This document shows positions 1 to 5,885 of a stretch of 7,042 nucleotides of DNA, piece after piece. The translations under genes and the position numbers were made by a program. Location of the stretch: positions 1 through 7,042 of the forward strand of contig MVJJ01000049.1 of the NCBI GenBank assembly GCA_003266145.1, given 5' to 3'. This DNA comes from Methanosphaera sp. SHI613. GTDB taxonomy: Archaea; Methanobacteriota; Methanobacteria; Methanobacteriales; Methanobacteriaceae. The notes under the pieces were generated by a model. The model had not been told where the DNA came from and did no database searches. It saw only the letters and a program-made list of their open reading frames with translations. Every line of letters starts with the position of its first letter. Position 1 is the first letter of the stretch.

Positions 1-12
1 GCTGCAAGTTAT

Positions 13-27
13 TGATAATTATTATCA
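13..27. repeat. 15-base perfect palindrome upstream of the CPBP gene
   Basis: TGATAAT, a single central T, then ATTATCA form a perfect 7+1+7 dyad. It lies 55 bases upstream of the ATG at 82, in the likely promoter region of the membrane protease gene. It could be an operator for a dimeric regulator or the stem of an upstream terminator; no T tract follows directly. In such AT-rich DNA a dyad of this size can arise by chance. Confidence 0.3.
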
Positions 28-81
28 TAAACAGTATTAAGACAAAAAGTATTTTTATTGATTAAAATAAAAAATAGTATC

Positions 82-777
82 ATGTCAAATACTGAAAGAT
101 TTAGATTTGAAGATGAAGATTTGGATTTTCCGATATATAATAAAAATCCACACATACCAAAAATTGGTTGGGTAATATTATTCATTGCAGTATTCGTTGG
201 ATTTATATTTACATTGGGATCAAAAATAACAAGTGGGATAATAGGCGCAGCCATTATGCTGATTCCATTGTTATATTTCTTGAAGTGGGATTACAAGCTG
301 ATATTTCAAAAACCAAAGGCTAAAGACATTGCACTGGCAGTAGCTCTCTTCGTTGGTTATATAATATATGGATTAATAGTAGGATCTCTTCTTGAACAGG
401 TAGGTATCGTTGTATCAACTGCCGATAGCGCTGCTGCAACATCAACTTTAGCGGATATCCCACCATTGATATTTTCATTAATGGGTGAAGAATTGGTTAA
501 ATTCATTCCATTTATGTTTTTCTTAAGATTATTCTTTAAATATACGGAAAATCGTAAACTATCAGTGATAATATCCATGCTTATCATCATGGTATTCTTC
601 GGGGCATTGCATTCCTTTGACTTGAACACGTTTATATTTGCATTATTTGTACAGGGATTAGGTTCAATATTTGAGTTTTATGGATATATAAAGACCAAAA
701 ATCTACTGATATCCTACATTACACACCTGTGTACCGATGTAAGCATTTATCTAATAGCAATACTGGGATTTGCGTAA
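82..777 (+). CDS. CPBP/PrsW-like intramembrane metalloprotease family protein
   Basis: This is a 231-residue polytopic membrane protein. A polar acidic N-terminus (residues 1-27) precedes about six to seven hydrophobic segments, near 28-45, 50-67, 82-104, 127-150, 160-177, 183-200 and 210-230. Three motifs fit the CPBP (type II CAAX protease-like) superfamily: E136-E137-L-V-K140 before a membrane helix, F173-x3-H177, and H215-x3-D219. In this superfamily the Glu and His residues bind the catalytic metal. The first motif reads EExxK, as in PrsW-type members, rather than the EExxxR of classical CAAX proteases; the later motifs look CPBP-like. Members cleave substrates within the membrane or act in bacteriocin immunity; no substrate can be named here. 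I chose the ATG at 82 over an in-frame TTG at 58 because it is the usual codon and the family needs no longer N-terminus. Neither has a clear ribosome binding site. It is convergent with the ApgM-family gene. Confidence 0.75.
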   Translation: MSNTERFRFEDEDLDFPIYNKNPHIPKIGWVILFIAVFVGFIFTLGSKITSGIIGAAIMLIPLLYFLKWDYKLIFQKPKAKDIALAVALFVGYIIYGLIVGSLLEQVGIVVSTADSAAATSTLADIPPLIFSLMGEELVKFIPFMFFLRLFFKYTENRKLSVIISMLIIMVFFGALHSFDLNTFIFALFVQGLGSIFEFYGYIKTKNLLISYITHLCTDVSIYLIAILGFA

Positions 778-813
778 AGATAATCGTTGAATAATGACTC
801 CCCACCAAATCTA

Positions 814-819
814 TTTTTT
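814..819 (+). terminator. T6 tract, candidate archaeal terminator
   Basis: A run of six T lies 37 bases after the stop of the CPBP gene, and a second run of six T follows at 853-858. Archaeal transcription often ends at such U-rich tracts without a hairpin. Both are in the 177-base gap between convergent genes, which shows no other feature. Confidence 0.4.
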
Positions 820-918
820 GAATAAATATCCAATGTTTATATTGATTAAGAGTTTTTTCAACATAACTTTAATATATTAATATACATCCTTAAATCATTA
901 GATAGGAGTATATTTATT

Positions 919-936
919 AAAAAGAAAAGTAAAAAA
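919..936 (-). terminator. T-rich tract after the ApgM-family gene
   Basis: The minus strand reads T6-A-C-T4-C-T5 here, starting 18 bases after the TAA of the ApgM-family gene. This is the expected form of an archaeal intrinsic terminator, and it lies on the correct strand to end the minus-strand block before the convergent membrane protease gene. Confidence 0.5.
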
Positions 937-954
937 GTTGGGTGGTTAATAGGT

Positions 955-2154
955 TTATTCATTTGCTGTTTTAATCATTTCACAAAGAAGAGTATGTCCT
1001 ATGATGGTATCATATTTACCCTGTGACATGTCTTCGCTAAAACATTGGGTAGCATCAGGTTCTTTGATGCTGGTTGAGTATATAGCAAATGGTACCGGTG
1101 TCATGGTATGAGTTTTTATGTTTACAGGAGTTGGATGATCCGGAAGTACTGCTATGGTAAATTCAGGATCGATTTCAGGTAGTTGTTTAAGTAGTTTCTC
1201 GAGTATGATGCTGTCGATGTTTTCTATTGCCCTTATCTTTTCAGATAGATTTCCTTCATGACCTGCTTCATCTGGTGCTTCTATGTGGATAAACTGTACA
1301 TCATGGTCCTTAAGGGATTCCAGTGCATAGTCTACCTTGTTCTGGTAGTTTGTGTCAAAGTATGCGGTTGCCCCTGGTACTTCTATTACGTCAAGGTCTA
1401 TGTAGTTACTTATTCCTTTCAGTAGGTCTACACCGGTTATGGTTGCACCGGTCATGTCGTATTTTTCAGGGAAGTTTCCTATTACTGGTTTTGCTCCTTG
1501 TCCCCATAGCCATATCATATTTGCCGGTAGTTTTCCTTCCTCTACACGTTTTTGGTTTACCGGGTGATTTTCGAGTACTTTTTTGGAGTCAAGCATTAAC
1601 TGGTTGAGTTTATCAGCCTTTTCAGGGTTTCCTTTTAGTAGGTATTCCTGTACGTCTCCGCCTACTACGTCGTGTGGTGGAGTGTTCTGTAGGTCTTCTG
1701 TTTCAAGGTCGTCTACTACAAAGAGGTTACGGTAGCTTACTCCTGCGTAGAATTTTCCCATGTCTCCGAATTCATCATTTAGTGCCTTGATTAGTTCTTC
1801 TGCTTCTGGTGTGGTTATGTGGTCTGCGTTTGAGTTGTTGATTTTTCCGTCTTTTTCATTTATGAAGTTTAGTCTGAATGCGACTTCGCCTTCTTTTAGG
1901 TCTACTCCTACACTTGGTGCTTCGAGTGGTCCTCTTCCTTTTAGCATTGAAGGGTCAAATCCCATGATGGATGTGTTTGCAACATCTGAACCTGGAGTCA
2001 TTCCGTCAGGTACGTTCTTTGCATATCCTGTGTATCCGTTTTTTGCTATGAAGTCCATGTTTGGAGTGTTTGCTACCATTACAGGGGTTTTTCCATCTAT
2101 TTCATCTATTGGTTCATCTGCCATTCCATCGGCTATTACTATTACGTATTTCAT
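955..2154 (-). CDS. apgM: 2,3-bisphosphoglycerate-independent phosphoglycerate mutase family protein (ApgM type; possible homoserine kinase)
   Basis: This 399-residue enzyme is full length for the ApgM family of the alkaline phosphatase superfamily, whose members use two metal ions and a phosphorylated serine. Visible family residues are D9 in the N-terminal VIVIADGMADEP stretch, the nucleophile-type S56 in PGSDVAN, D295 and H299 in EAPDEAGHEG, D339-H340 in VLPDHPTP, and H349 in the THT motif. Standard annotation is interconversion of 2- and 3-phosphoglycerate in the cytoplasm, in glycolysis and gluconeogenesis. However, IWLWGQG (214-220), VDLLKGI (242-248), VEVP-like VIEVPGATAY (256-265) and EAPDEAGHEG are what I recall from the related branch proposed to be an alternative homoserine kinase. 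Homoserine dehydrogenase lies two genes upstream. I cannot settle which activity applies. The ATG at 2154 is preferred over a GTG at 2163, because that GTG falls inside the likely ribosome binding site. Confidence 0.9.
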   Translation of the reverse strand: MKYVIVIADGMADEPIDEIDGKTPVMVANTPNMDFIAKNGYTGYAKNVPDGMTPGSDVANTSIMGFDPSMLKGRGPLEAPSVGVDLKEGEVAFRLNFINEKDGKINNSNADHITTPEAEELIKALNDEFGDMGKFYAGVSYRNLFVVDDLETEDLQNTPPHDVVGGDVQEYLLKGNPEKADKLNQLMLDSKKVLENHPVNQKRVEEGKLPANMIWLWGQGAKPVIGNFPEKYDMTGATITGVDLLKGISNYIDLDVIEVPGATAYFDTNYQNKVDYALESLKDHDVQFIHIEAPDEAGHEGNLSEKIRAIENIDSIILEKLLKQLPEIDPEFTIAVLPDHPTPVNIKTHTMTPVPFAIYSTSIKEPDATQCFSEDMSQGKYDTIIGHTLLCEMIKTANE

Positions 2155-2158
2155 TGTA

Positions 2159-2164
2159 ATCACT
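2159..2164 (-). promoter_or_regulatory. Ribosome binding site that decides the ApgM start
   Basis: The minus strand reads AGTGAT four bases before the ATG at 2154. It closely matches the GGTGAT that sits five bases before the starts at 3034 and 6257. A start at the GTG of 2163 would place this signal inside the gene, so the protein most likely begins MKYVIV. Confidence 0.6.
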
Positions 2165-2212
2165 AATTTTTTTGTTATTTTTATTTGTTATATTATATTA
2201 TGATTTTCTTAT

Positions 2213-2227
2213 CTTTTATTACTTTCG
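2213..2227 (-). promoter_or_regulatory. Candidate BRE/TATA promoter of the ApgM-family gene
   Basis: The minus strand reads CGAAAG followed by TAATAAAAG, a plausible BRE plus TATA box. A start of transcription about 25 bases downstream would leave a leader of roughly 35-40 bases. A second AT-rich box at 2191-2200 (TAATATAATA) is an alternative with a shorter leader. This suggests the gene can be transcribed apart from the 253-residue protein upstream. Confidence 0.4.
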
Positions 2228-2272
2228 AAAAGTTTAGGTTTACTTAAATTTTTTTCATGTCTTTTATCATGG

Positions 2273-3034
2273 TTAATGATTATGAAGTAAGCATCTGCAC
2301 ATCTCAACGCTATGAGGTTTACCGGATAGGTCCCAGTCGATATCTTCATAGTGTCTGTAGACATCTATTATATGATCCCTGAATTCCATCATTGCAAGTC
2401 CCATCAGATTATCACCTACGAGAGTATCATCATCCTTCTCTTGTACTCCGAATTCAAGGTTATCACTGTAGCATGCAATGATTCTTCCTTCCATTTTGAT
2501 TATTTCCTTGATTAGGTTAATATCATCAGTCAATTTATAATAAAGTGCATTGAGATATACCGTGTATTTTATCTCATCCCATAACTGTTCATATTCATTT
2601 TCTGTTAAATCCAACTGCTTGATTGACTCCTTTACCAATGTTATAATCTCACCAATTGAATGGAAGTGATCTTTACCCACCGGTATGTGTTTTTTCTCAG
2701 TGAATATTGTGTCATACATGATTGTATACTTACCCTTAACGTATTCAGGATTGTATTTTGGCTTAGCATCCGGCGTCCACAATTTTATGAATAATGGTTT
2801 TTTAGGACTTTTCAGATAGTTTTTGAAATTATCACTTAGATTATCTGATGGTGTGACTTGCCCGGTAAATGTTATTGCCTTTGGGAACATTTCGTCATAA
2901 TCATCAGTATCCTTTACATATTCCTTATATTTAATCAGATATTCTGCACCGCTGCCATCCTTCCAGAATGATGACTCCTTAGGTGCATACGGGTATTTTA
3001 TCCATGGGGGAGCAAGATATTTTTCATCAGCCAT
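2273..3034 (-). CDS. Uncharacterised 253-residue protein
   Basis: I do not recognise this protein. It has no signal peptide or membrane segment, so it is probably cytoplasmic. The N-terminus is aromatic and proline-rich (LAPPWIKYPYAP, residues 7-18, then SSFW and GSGAEY to about 32). This patterned start suggests a conserved motif rather than a disordered tail. The middle (55-115) looks like mixed strands, and 125-183 is probably helical, with many D, E and K. The C-terminus holds H241, C246, C248, H251 and H253, a cluster that could bind a metal, though nothing else supports this. The start is well supported: the minus strand has AGGTGAT five bases before the ATG. It lies between homoserine dehydrogenase and the ApgM-family gene on the same strand, but with gaps of 103 and 118 bases and its own TATA-like box. 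A shared operon is therefore doubtful, and its function cannot be taken from its neighbours. Confidence 0.8.
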   Translation of the reverse strand: MADEKYLAPPWIKYPYAPKESSFWKDGSGAEYLIKYKEYVKDTDDYDEMFPKAITFTGQVTPSDNLSDNFKNYLKSPKKPLFIKLWTPDAKPKYNPEYVKGKYTIMYDTIFTEKKHIPVGKDHFHSIGEIITLVKESIKQLDLTENEYEQLWDEIKYTVYLNALYYKLTDDINLIKEIIKMEGRIIACYSDNLEFGVQEKDDDTLVGDNLMGLAMMEFRDHIIDVYRHYEDIDWDLSGKPHSVEMCRCLLHNH

Positions 3035-3077
3035 AAATTATCACCTTAAATTTTATTGATATTAGAAATAGTTAGTT

Positions 3078-3095
3078 TTTATTTTATAAAATAAA
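3078..3095 (-). promoter_or_regulatory. Candidate TATA box inside an 18-base palindrome, upstream of the 253-residue protein
   Basis: The minus strand reads TTTATTTTATAAAATAAA, a perfect 18-base palindrome containing a TATA-like core. It is centred about 52 bases before the ATG at 3034, which would give a leader of roughly 25-30 bases that includes the AGGTGAT ribosome binding site. The symmetry may simply reflect the AT-rich box. Confidence 0.4.
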
Positions 3096-3110
3096 TAGTT
3101 ATGTTTGGTT

Positions 3111-3118
3111 AAAAAAAA
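3111..3118 (-). terminator. T8 terminator after the gatC-ACT-hom operon
   Basis: Eight consecutive T on the minus strand begin 20 bases after the TAA of homoserine dehydrogenase. This is a typical archaeal U-tract terminator, placed between hom and the promoter of the 253-residue protein. Confidence 0.55.
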
Positions 3119-3137
3119 TAGAAGCAGAATACAATAT

Positions 3138-4169
3138 TTAATTATTGTTCTTCTTACCTATACTGATAATGTCACTTAGTATTGCTGATGCCGTCTCAAT
3201 GGATCCGGCTCCAACACCTACAACAGTAACATCCTCTGACAGGTCTGTTTTTAGAGTTATTACGTTTAATGTTCCATTTACTGCAAATGGTGAACCTTTC
3301 TTAACCAGCATTGGTGCTACGGTCAGTTTACCATCCACTGCTTCTGCTACTAATTTTATTAGATAACCATCCTTTTTGGCAAGCTGTACTGCATTTGTAG
3401 TGATGTCTGAGATTCCCTTACGGTTTACATCCTTAAGTGTTACATCCCATCCCATGAGTGAGTTTGCAATGATAACAATTTTACATGCAGCGTCGACTCC
3501 TTCCACATCCTGGTATGGATTTGTCTCAGCTATTCCAAGTTCCTGTGCTTCCTTAAGTGTTGGCTCATAGTCTGTCTGTTCATTGGCCATACGTGATAAA
3601 ATATAGTTTGTAGTACCGTTTAATATACCCTGTACTTCATGTATATTGTTTCCGGCTAGTGATTCACGTGCAAGGTTGATTACAGGCATTGTTCCACCGA
3701 CGGATGCTTCAAACCTGAATTTGACGTTGTTCTTACGTGCAGTGTCGATTAATGTCTTGAAGTTTAATGCGAGAGGCCCCTTGTTTGATGTTACGACATC
3801 CTTCTTATCGTTCATAGCCTTAAGGATATGTGATTGTGTCGGCTCCCCATCCTCTATATTTGTCGGAGTTGCCTCTACCAGACAGTCATATTCGGCTTCA
3901 TCAAGTACTGCTATTCCATCTACACCTTCTTTTCCATATTCAGGGTAATCCTTTATCTTTCCAGTATCCTCTTTTGTATCTAAAGCCAGTTGTAAATCAA
4001 GCCCATCAGGATTAATTGCCGCACCTGATCTATCTGATATTGCGGTTATGGATAAATCCAGGCCATATTTATCAATCAATTCATCATGTTTCATGATTAA
4101 TACGTTTGCAAGTCCTTGACCTACTGCTCCAAATCCAAGAAGACATAATCTCATCTTATTTACAGTCAT
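3138..4169 (-). CDS. hom: Homoserine dehydrogenase
   Basis: This cytoplasmic enzyme of 343 residues reduces L-aspartate 4-semialdehyde to L-homoserine with NAD(P)H, the branch step towards threonine and methionine. The N-terminus has a Rossmann fold with G12-F-G14-A-V-G17. Later landmarks are K130 in TSNKGPLAL, the family signature GILNGTTNYIL (181-191), and NPYQDVEGVDAACK (217-230) with D221, D226 and the catalytic-type K230. The length fits the short form without the C-terminal ACT domain found in many bacterial enzymes of about 430 residues. A separate ACT protein is encoded directly upstream and could supply that control. The ATG at 4169 has GAGGAG six bases upstream; the next in-frame Met (residue 6) would leave this site too far away. 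Only 10 bases separate it from the ACT gene, whose TAG stop abuts the ribosome binding site, so translation may be coupled. Confidence 0.95.
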   Translation of the reverse strand: MTVNKMRLCLLGFGAVGQGLANVLIMKHDELIDKYGLDLSITAISDRSGAAINPDGLDLQLALDTKEDTGKIKDYPEYGKEGVDGIAVLDEAEYDCLVEATPTNIEDGEPTQSHILKAMNDKKDVVTSNKGPLALNFKTLIDTARKNNVKFRFEASVGGTMPVINLARESLAGNNIHEVQGILNGTTNYILSRMANEQTDYEPTLKEAQELGIAETNPYQDVEGVDAACKIVIIANSLMGWDVTLKDVNRKGISDITTNAVQLAKKDGYLIKLVAEAVDGKLTVAPMLVKKGSPFAVNGTLNVITLKTDLSEDVTVVGVGAGSIETASAILSDIISIGKKNNN

Positions 4170-4179
4170 ATTTACTCCT

Positions 4180-4680
4180 CTAGATTTCTTTTATTAATAT
4201 TAGGTTGTTTTTATCAGAGATCTCTTGTATGAAACGTAATGTTTCGAGTTTTCTATGATTTCTTGTCTCCACTACAAGTTTACATACGGATTCCTGCAAG
4301 TCATCACCGATGTTTAAGTCAACGCTTACAATCTTAACATCCTTAATCTCATCAATACTATGGATTGTATCCATGATATCTCCGGTTGTAATATCACCCA
4401 GTAATAGGAATGTCTGTTTTTCTTTTTGTAAAACTCCGTCAATTTCAACTATGTCGATATTACTTTCTTCTCTGATCATATCCAATCCTTTCTTAAGCAC
4501 TTCACGACTACCATCTAATGTGAAATGTACGGGTATCTTTCCATCAGCTGTGGCGTTATCATGTTCATGGATAATTGTTGATACATTAGCACCTAATGCT
4601 GATAATGGATGTAATATATTTAACAATTGGCCAGGAGTATCCGGTAATTCCACTAATAACTTTAATCTCATTTTGTCCAT
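4180..4680 (-). CDS. ACT-domain protein, likely amino-acid-sensing regulator linked to homoserine dehydrogenase
   Basis: This is a 166-residue soluble protein. Residues 5-80 form a clear ACT domain: a beta strand (RLKLLVEL), the turn PDTPGQLL (13-20), a helix, then GANVSTIIHEHDN (30-42) and a strand at VHFTLDG (51-57). Residues 88-166 repeat the alternating strand-helix pattern (TFLLLGDI, VKIVSVDL, KLVVETR) and are probably a second, diverged ACT-like unit. ACT domains bind amino acids and control enzymes of amino acid metabolism. Lying between gatC and a homoserine dehydrogenase that lacks its own ACT domain, it is well placed to act in feedback control by threonine or another aspartate-family amino acid; this is inferred from context. 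The gene overlaps the end of gatC by 13 bases, and its ATG follows a weak AAAGGGA site, so translation is probably coupled to gatC. Confidence 0.85.
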   Translation of the reverse strand: MDKMRLKLLVELPDTPGQLLNILHPLSALGANVSTIIHEHDNATADGKIPVHFTLDGSREVLKKGLDMIREESNIDIVEIDGVLQKEKQTFLLLGDITTGDIMDTIHSIDEIKDVKIVSVDLNIGDDLQESVCKLVVETRNHRKLETLRFIQEISDKNNLILIKEI

Positions 4681-4883
4681 TTCCCTTTTTCAGCTACGAC
4701 GCTATTATTTTTATCTACATGTGCATTTCTAAGTATTTTATCAGGATGAGATTCCTCATTCTCATCTAGTCTTGTTCTGTTTAAATTATCGACCAGATAT
4801 TGTGTTTCTTCCAAATCTGGAATTTCATCTAAGACTTTTGAAAATTTATTTAATATGTTTTCTGCTTCTTTTTCTATTTCCAT
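4668..4883 (-). CDS. gatC: Aspartyl/glutamyl-tRNA amidotransferase subunit C
   Basis: This 71-residue soluble protein resembles archaeal GatC. Residues 1-20 form a helix (MEIEKEAENILNKFSKVLDE). They are followed by EETQYLVDNLNRTRLDE (25-41), a run ending in KILRNAHVDKNN (49-60), and a final GKWTK that matches the aromatic/basic end of archaeal GatC proteins. GatC is the small stabilising subunit of GatCAB, which amidates Asp on misacylated tRNA(Asn) in the cytoplasm, and Glu on tRNA(Gln) in organisms without GatDE. It is shorter than the roughly 95 residues of many bacterial GatC proteins. GatA and GatB are not in the window. The start is supported by AGGAG nine bases upstream. It is the first gene of a minus-strand operon with the ACT gene and hom. 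The link to hom may reflect shared dependence on aspartate. Confidence 0.8.
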   Translation of the reverse strand: MEIEKEAENILNKFSKVLDEIPDLEETQYLVDNLNRTRLDENEESHPDKILRNAHVDKNNSVVAEKGKWTK

Positions 4884-4936
4884 GTATAATAACTCCTAAT
4901 ATTTTTTGATAAAAAATAAATCAATTATTTAGTAAT

Positions 4937-4946
4937 ATTATATATT
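4937..4946 (-). promoter_or_regulatory. gatC: Candidate TATA box of the gatC-ACT-hom operon
   Basis: The minus strand reads AATATATAAT about 55-60 bases before the gatC ATG. Transcription starting about 25 bases downstream would give a leader of roughly 30 bases carrying the AGGAG site at 4893-4897. It is the best TATA match in this gap for the operon. Confidence 0.45.
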
Positions 4947-4950
4947 ATGT

Positions 4951-5016
4951 TTAATCTAATTTAAATAAATTGTCTTTTTTGGGTTTAGGTGGTGTAAAAT
5001 CCTTGGGGATTTCCAC
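4951..5016 (-). CDS. Possible 21-codon small reading frame upstream of gatC (or gene remnant)
   Basis: A GTG-started frame encodes 21 residues, M(V)EIPKDFTPPKPKKDNLFKLD when the GTG is read as Met, ending in TAA. It looks protein-like: charged, proline-rich and lysine-rich, unlike the I/F/N/Y-rich output of random AT-rich DNA. It sits in a locally more GC-rich patch. It has no strong ribosome binding site, and a stop codon lies three codons upstream in frame, so it is either a very small gene, a leader peptide, or the surviving tail of a lost gene. A TATA-like TTTATAAA at 5059-5066 is suitably placed to express it with a short leader. An overlapping ATG frame from 5021 (21 codons) looks less protein-like. 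Confidence 0.2.
   Translation of the reverse strand: MEIPKDFTPPKPKKDNLFKLD
4989..5016. repeat. Imperfect hairpin upstream of the gatC promoter
   Basis: AAATCC (4997-5002), loop TTGG, GGATTT (5007-5012) form a perfect six-base stem. GTGG (4989-4992) and CCAC (5013-5016) extend it to ten pairs, with a four-base bulge on one side. It is one of the stronger dyads in the window and lies about 45-70 bases upstream of the gatC TATA candidate, so it could be an operator or an RNA structure. It also overlaps the possible 21-codon frame. Confidence 0.35.
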
Positions 5017-5173
5017 ATCATTTTAGAAAATATGTGCTATTCAAATATTAAAAATAAGTTTATAAAGTACAATTTCAGAACTATTTTTTCGAGTACATTA
5101 TATGCTTAATATATTCAATACATCTTTTTAATTATTCATGTGATAATCTGATGATTAAAAGGAGGATACTAAT

Positions 5174-5178
5174 AAAAA
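5174..5178 (-). terminator. Weak T tract after the nuclease gene
   Basis: The minus strand reads CTTTTTATT about 22 bases past the TGA of the nuclease gene, after TTTTCCC at 5182-5188. This is a modest U-rich signal that could end the two-gene operon; no strong hairpin adjoins it. Confidence 0.3.
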
Positions 5179-5199
5179 GTAGGGAAAATGGTGAATGTT

Positions 5200-5871
5200 T
5201 CATTTTAAAAATGGATTTCCCTCTGAAAAATCTTCCAATGTGATGATATTTACAGCATTAATTAAATAATCAAACTTATCTTTAGAAGTATTTTCTCGCC
5301 ATATTTCAATATTATCATTTAATTTTCGTTTTAATTGGTAAAATATTAGAAATACATCCGCATTTAAATTATTAATAGAACCAAATATCTGATTTAGTTG
5401 ACCTCTCTTTAATGATTCGAATGAAAACTTACACTCATATAACTCTAAAAGGTCATCTATTTCAACAATTATGTCCCAGGAGTGACTTTGATAGTCATCC
5501 CGCTTAACATATGACTCCCTATAAATACTGGAATTGTCATGAATATTTTTCAATAACTTGAATGTTAGCAATTCAAGAAAAGCTCCCCTTACTTCTCCTA
5601 AATTATAGTTTTTATAAACATTCCATTGTAAAAATAATTCATATACTTCAAAAAGACAAGAGATTGATTCATTATACATTAAGCTAAATGATGACAACAT
5701 CTCTTCATAATCATTAGAATTATAAGAATAAAACATGTATCTTATAAAAATATTCAATCCAGATTTGTTATAATTCTCAATAGATAAATCAACCAATCTG
5801 TTCAGATATATATCATCATAAAACTTTCTTCTATTATTATAATTATTTCTATTAAAAACTATTTCCCTCAT
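5200..5871 (-). CDS. PD-(D/E)XK-type nuclease-like protein of unknown family
   Basis: This soluble protein has 223 residues. The N-terminal half (1-90) is mostly helical and rich in N, Y and K. The second half carries a likely restriction-endonuclease fold: helix RGAFLELLTFKLL (95-107) with E100, then W132-D133 starting a strand, and a following strand ending in ECKFS with E146 and K148. This gives E-x(32)-D-x(12)-E-x-K, the arrangement of PD-(D/E)XK nucleases. Q158 and Q161 lie in the next helix and a hydrophobic strand, ADVFLIFY (171-178), follows; both are common in the fold. It would cut DNA or RNA, but I know no matching named family and no target is visible. It is the second gene of an operon, 14 bases after the 123-residue protein. 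The ribosome binding site GGGAGGT (5888-5894) spans the end and stop codon of that gene and sits an unusually long 16 bases before the ATG. Its composition is more AT-rich than that of the metabolic genes. Confidence 0.7.
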   Translation of the reverse strand: MREIVFNRNNYNNRRKFYDDIYLNRLVDLSIENYNKSGLNIFIRYMFYSYNSNDYEEMLSSFSLMYNESISCLFEVYELFLQWNVYKNYNLGEVRGAFLELLTFKLLKNIHDNSSIYRESYVKRDDYQSHSWDIIVEIDDLLELYECKFSFESLKRGQLNQIFGSINNLNADVFLIFYQLKRKLNDNIEIWRENTSKDKFDYLINAVNIITLEDFSEGNPFLK

Positions 5872-5885
5872 AATATTACTAAAAT

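Larger units (their letters stand above)
4884..5199. other. 316-base gap between the nuclease operon and gatC
   Basis: This AT-rich gap holds the gatC promoter, one possible 21-codon frame (5016-4951) that overlaps a hairpin-forming segment, and T-rich minus-strand tracts that may end the nuclease operon. A TATA-like TTTATAAA at 5059-5066 is palindromic and could serve either strand. A 7-base inverted repeat (TTTTAAT at 5126-5132, ATTAAAA at 5154-5160) lies near the nuclease end. I see no tRNA or longer gene. Confidence 0.6.

Noticed and set aside
58..81. TTG start giving the CPBP protein eight extra residues
   Set aside because: No ribosome binding site supports it, and the ATG at 82 gives a normal N-terminus.
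9..254. Open frame of 81 codons on the minus strand
   Set aside because: It runs antisense to the start of the CPBP gene, whose membrane segments and motifs support the plus strand.
2155..2163. GTG start adding three residues to the ApgM-family protein
   Set aside because: The GTG is part of the AGTGAT ribosome binding site for the ATG at 2154.
1760..2203. Open frame of 147 codons on the plus strand
   Set aside because: It lies antisense to the ApgM-family gene, which has clear active-site motifs. The translation is serine- and phenylalanine-rich, as expected for a shadow frame.
4310..4732. Open frame of 140 codons on the plus strand
   Set aside because: It is antisense to the ACT gene and the end of gatC, with no recognisable motifs and no ribosome binding site.
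5157..5167. Strong plus-strand ribosome-binding-like AAAAGGAGGAT
   Set aside because: No usable frame follows: the next ATG (5188) gives only six codons before a stop.
5181..5222. Inverted repeat AGGGAAA / TTTCCCT around the end of the nuclease gene
   Set aside because: The arms are 28 bases apart and one lies within the coding end. It does not form a convincing terminator with a following T tract.
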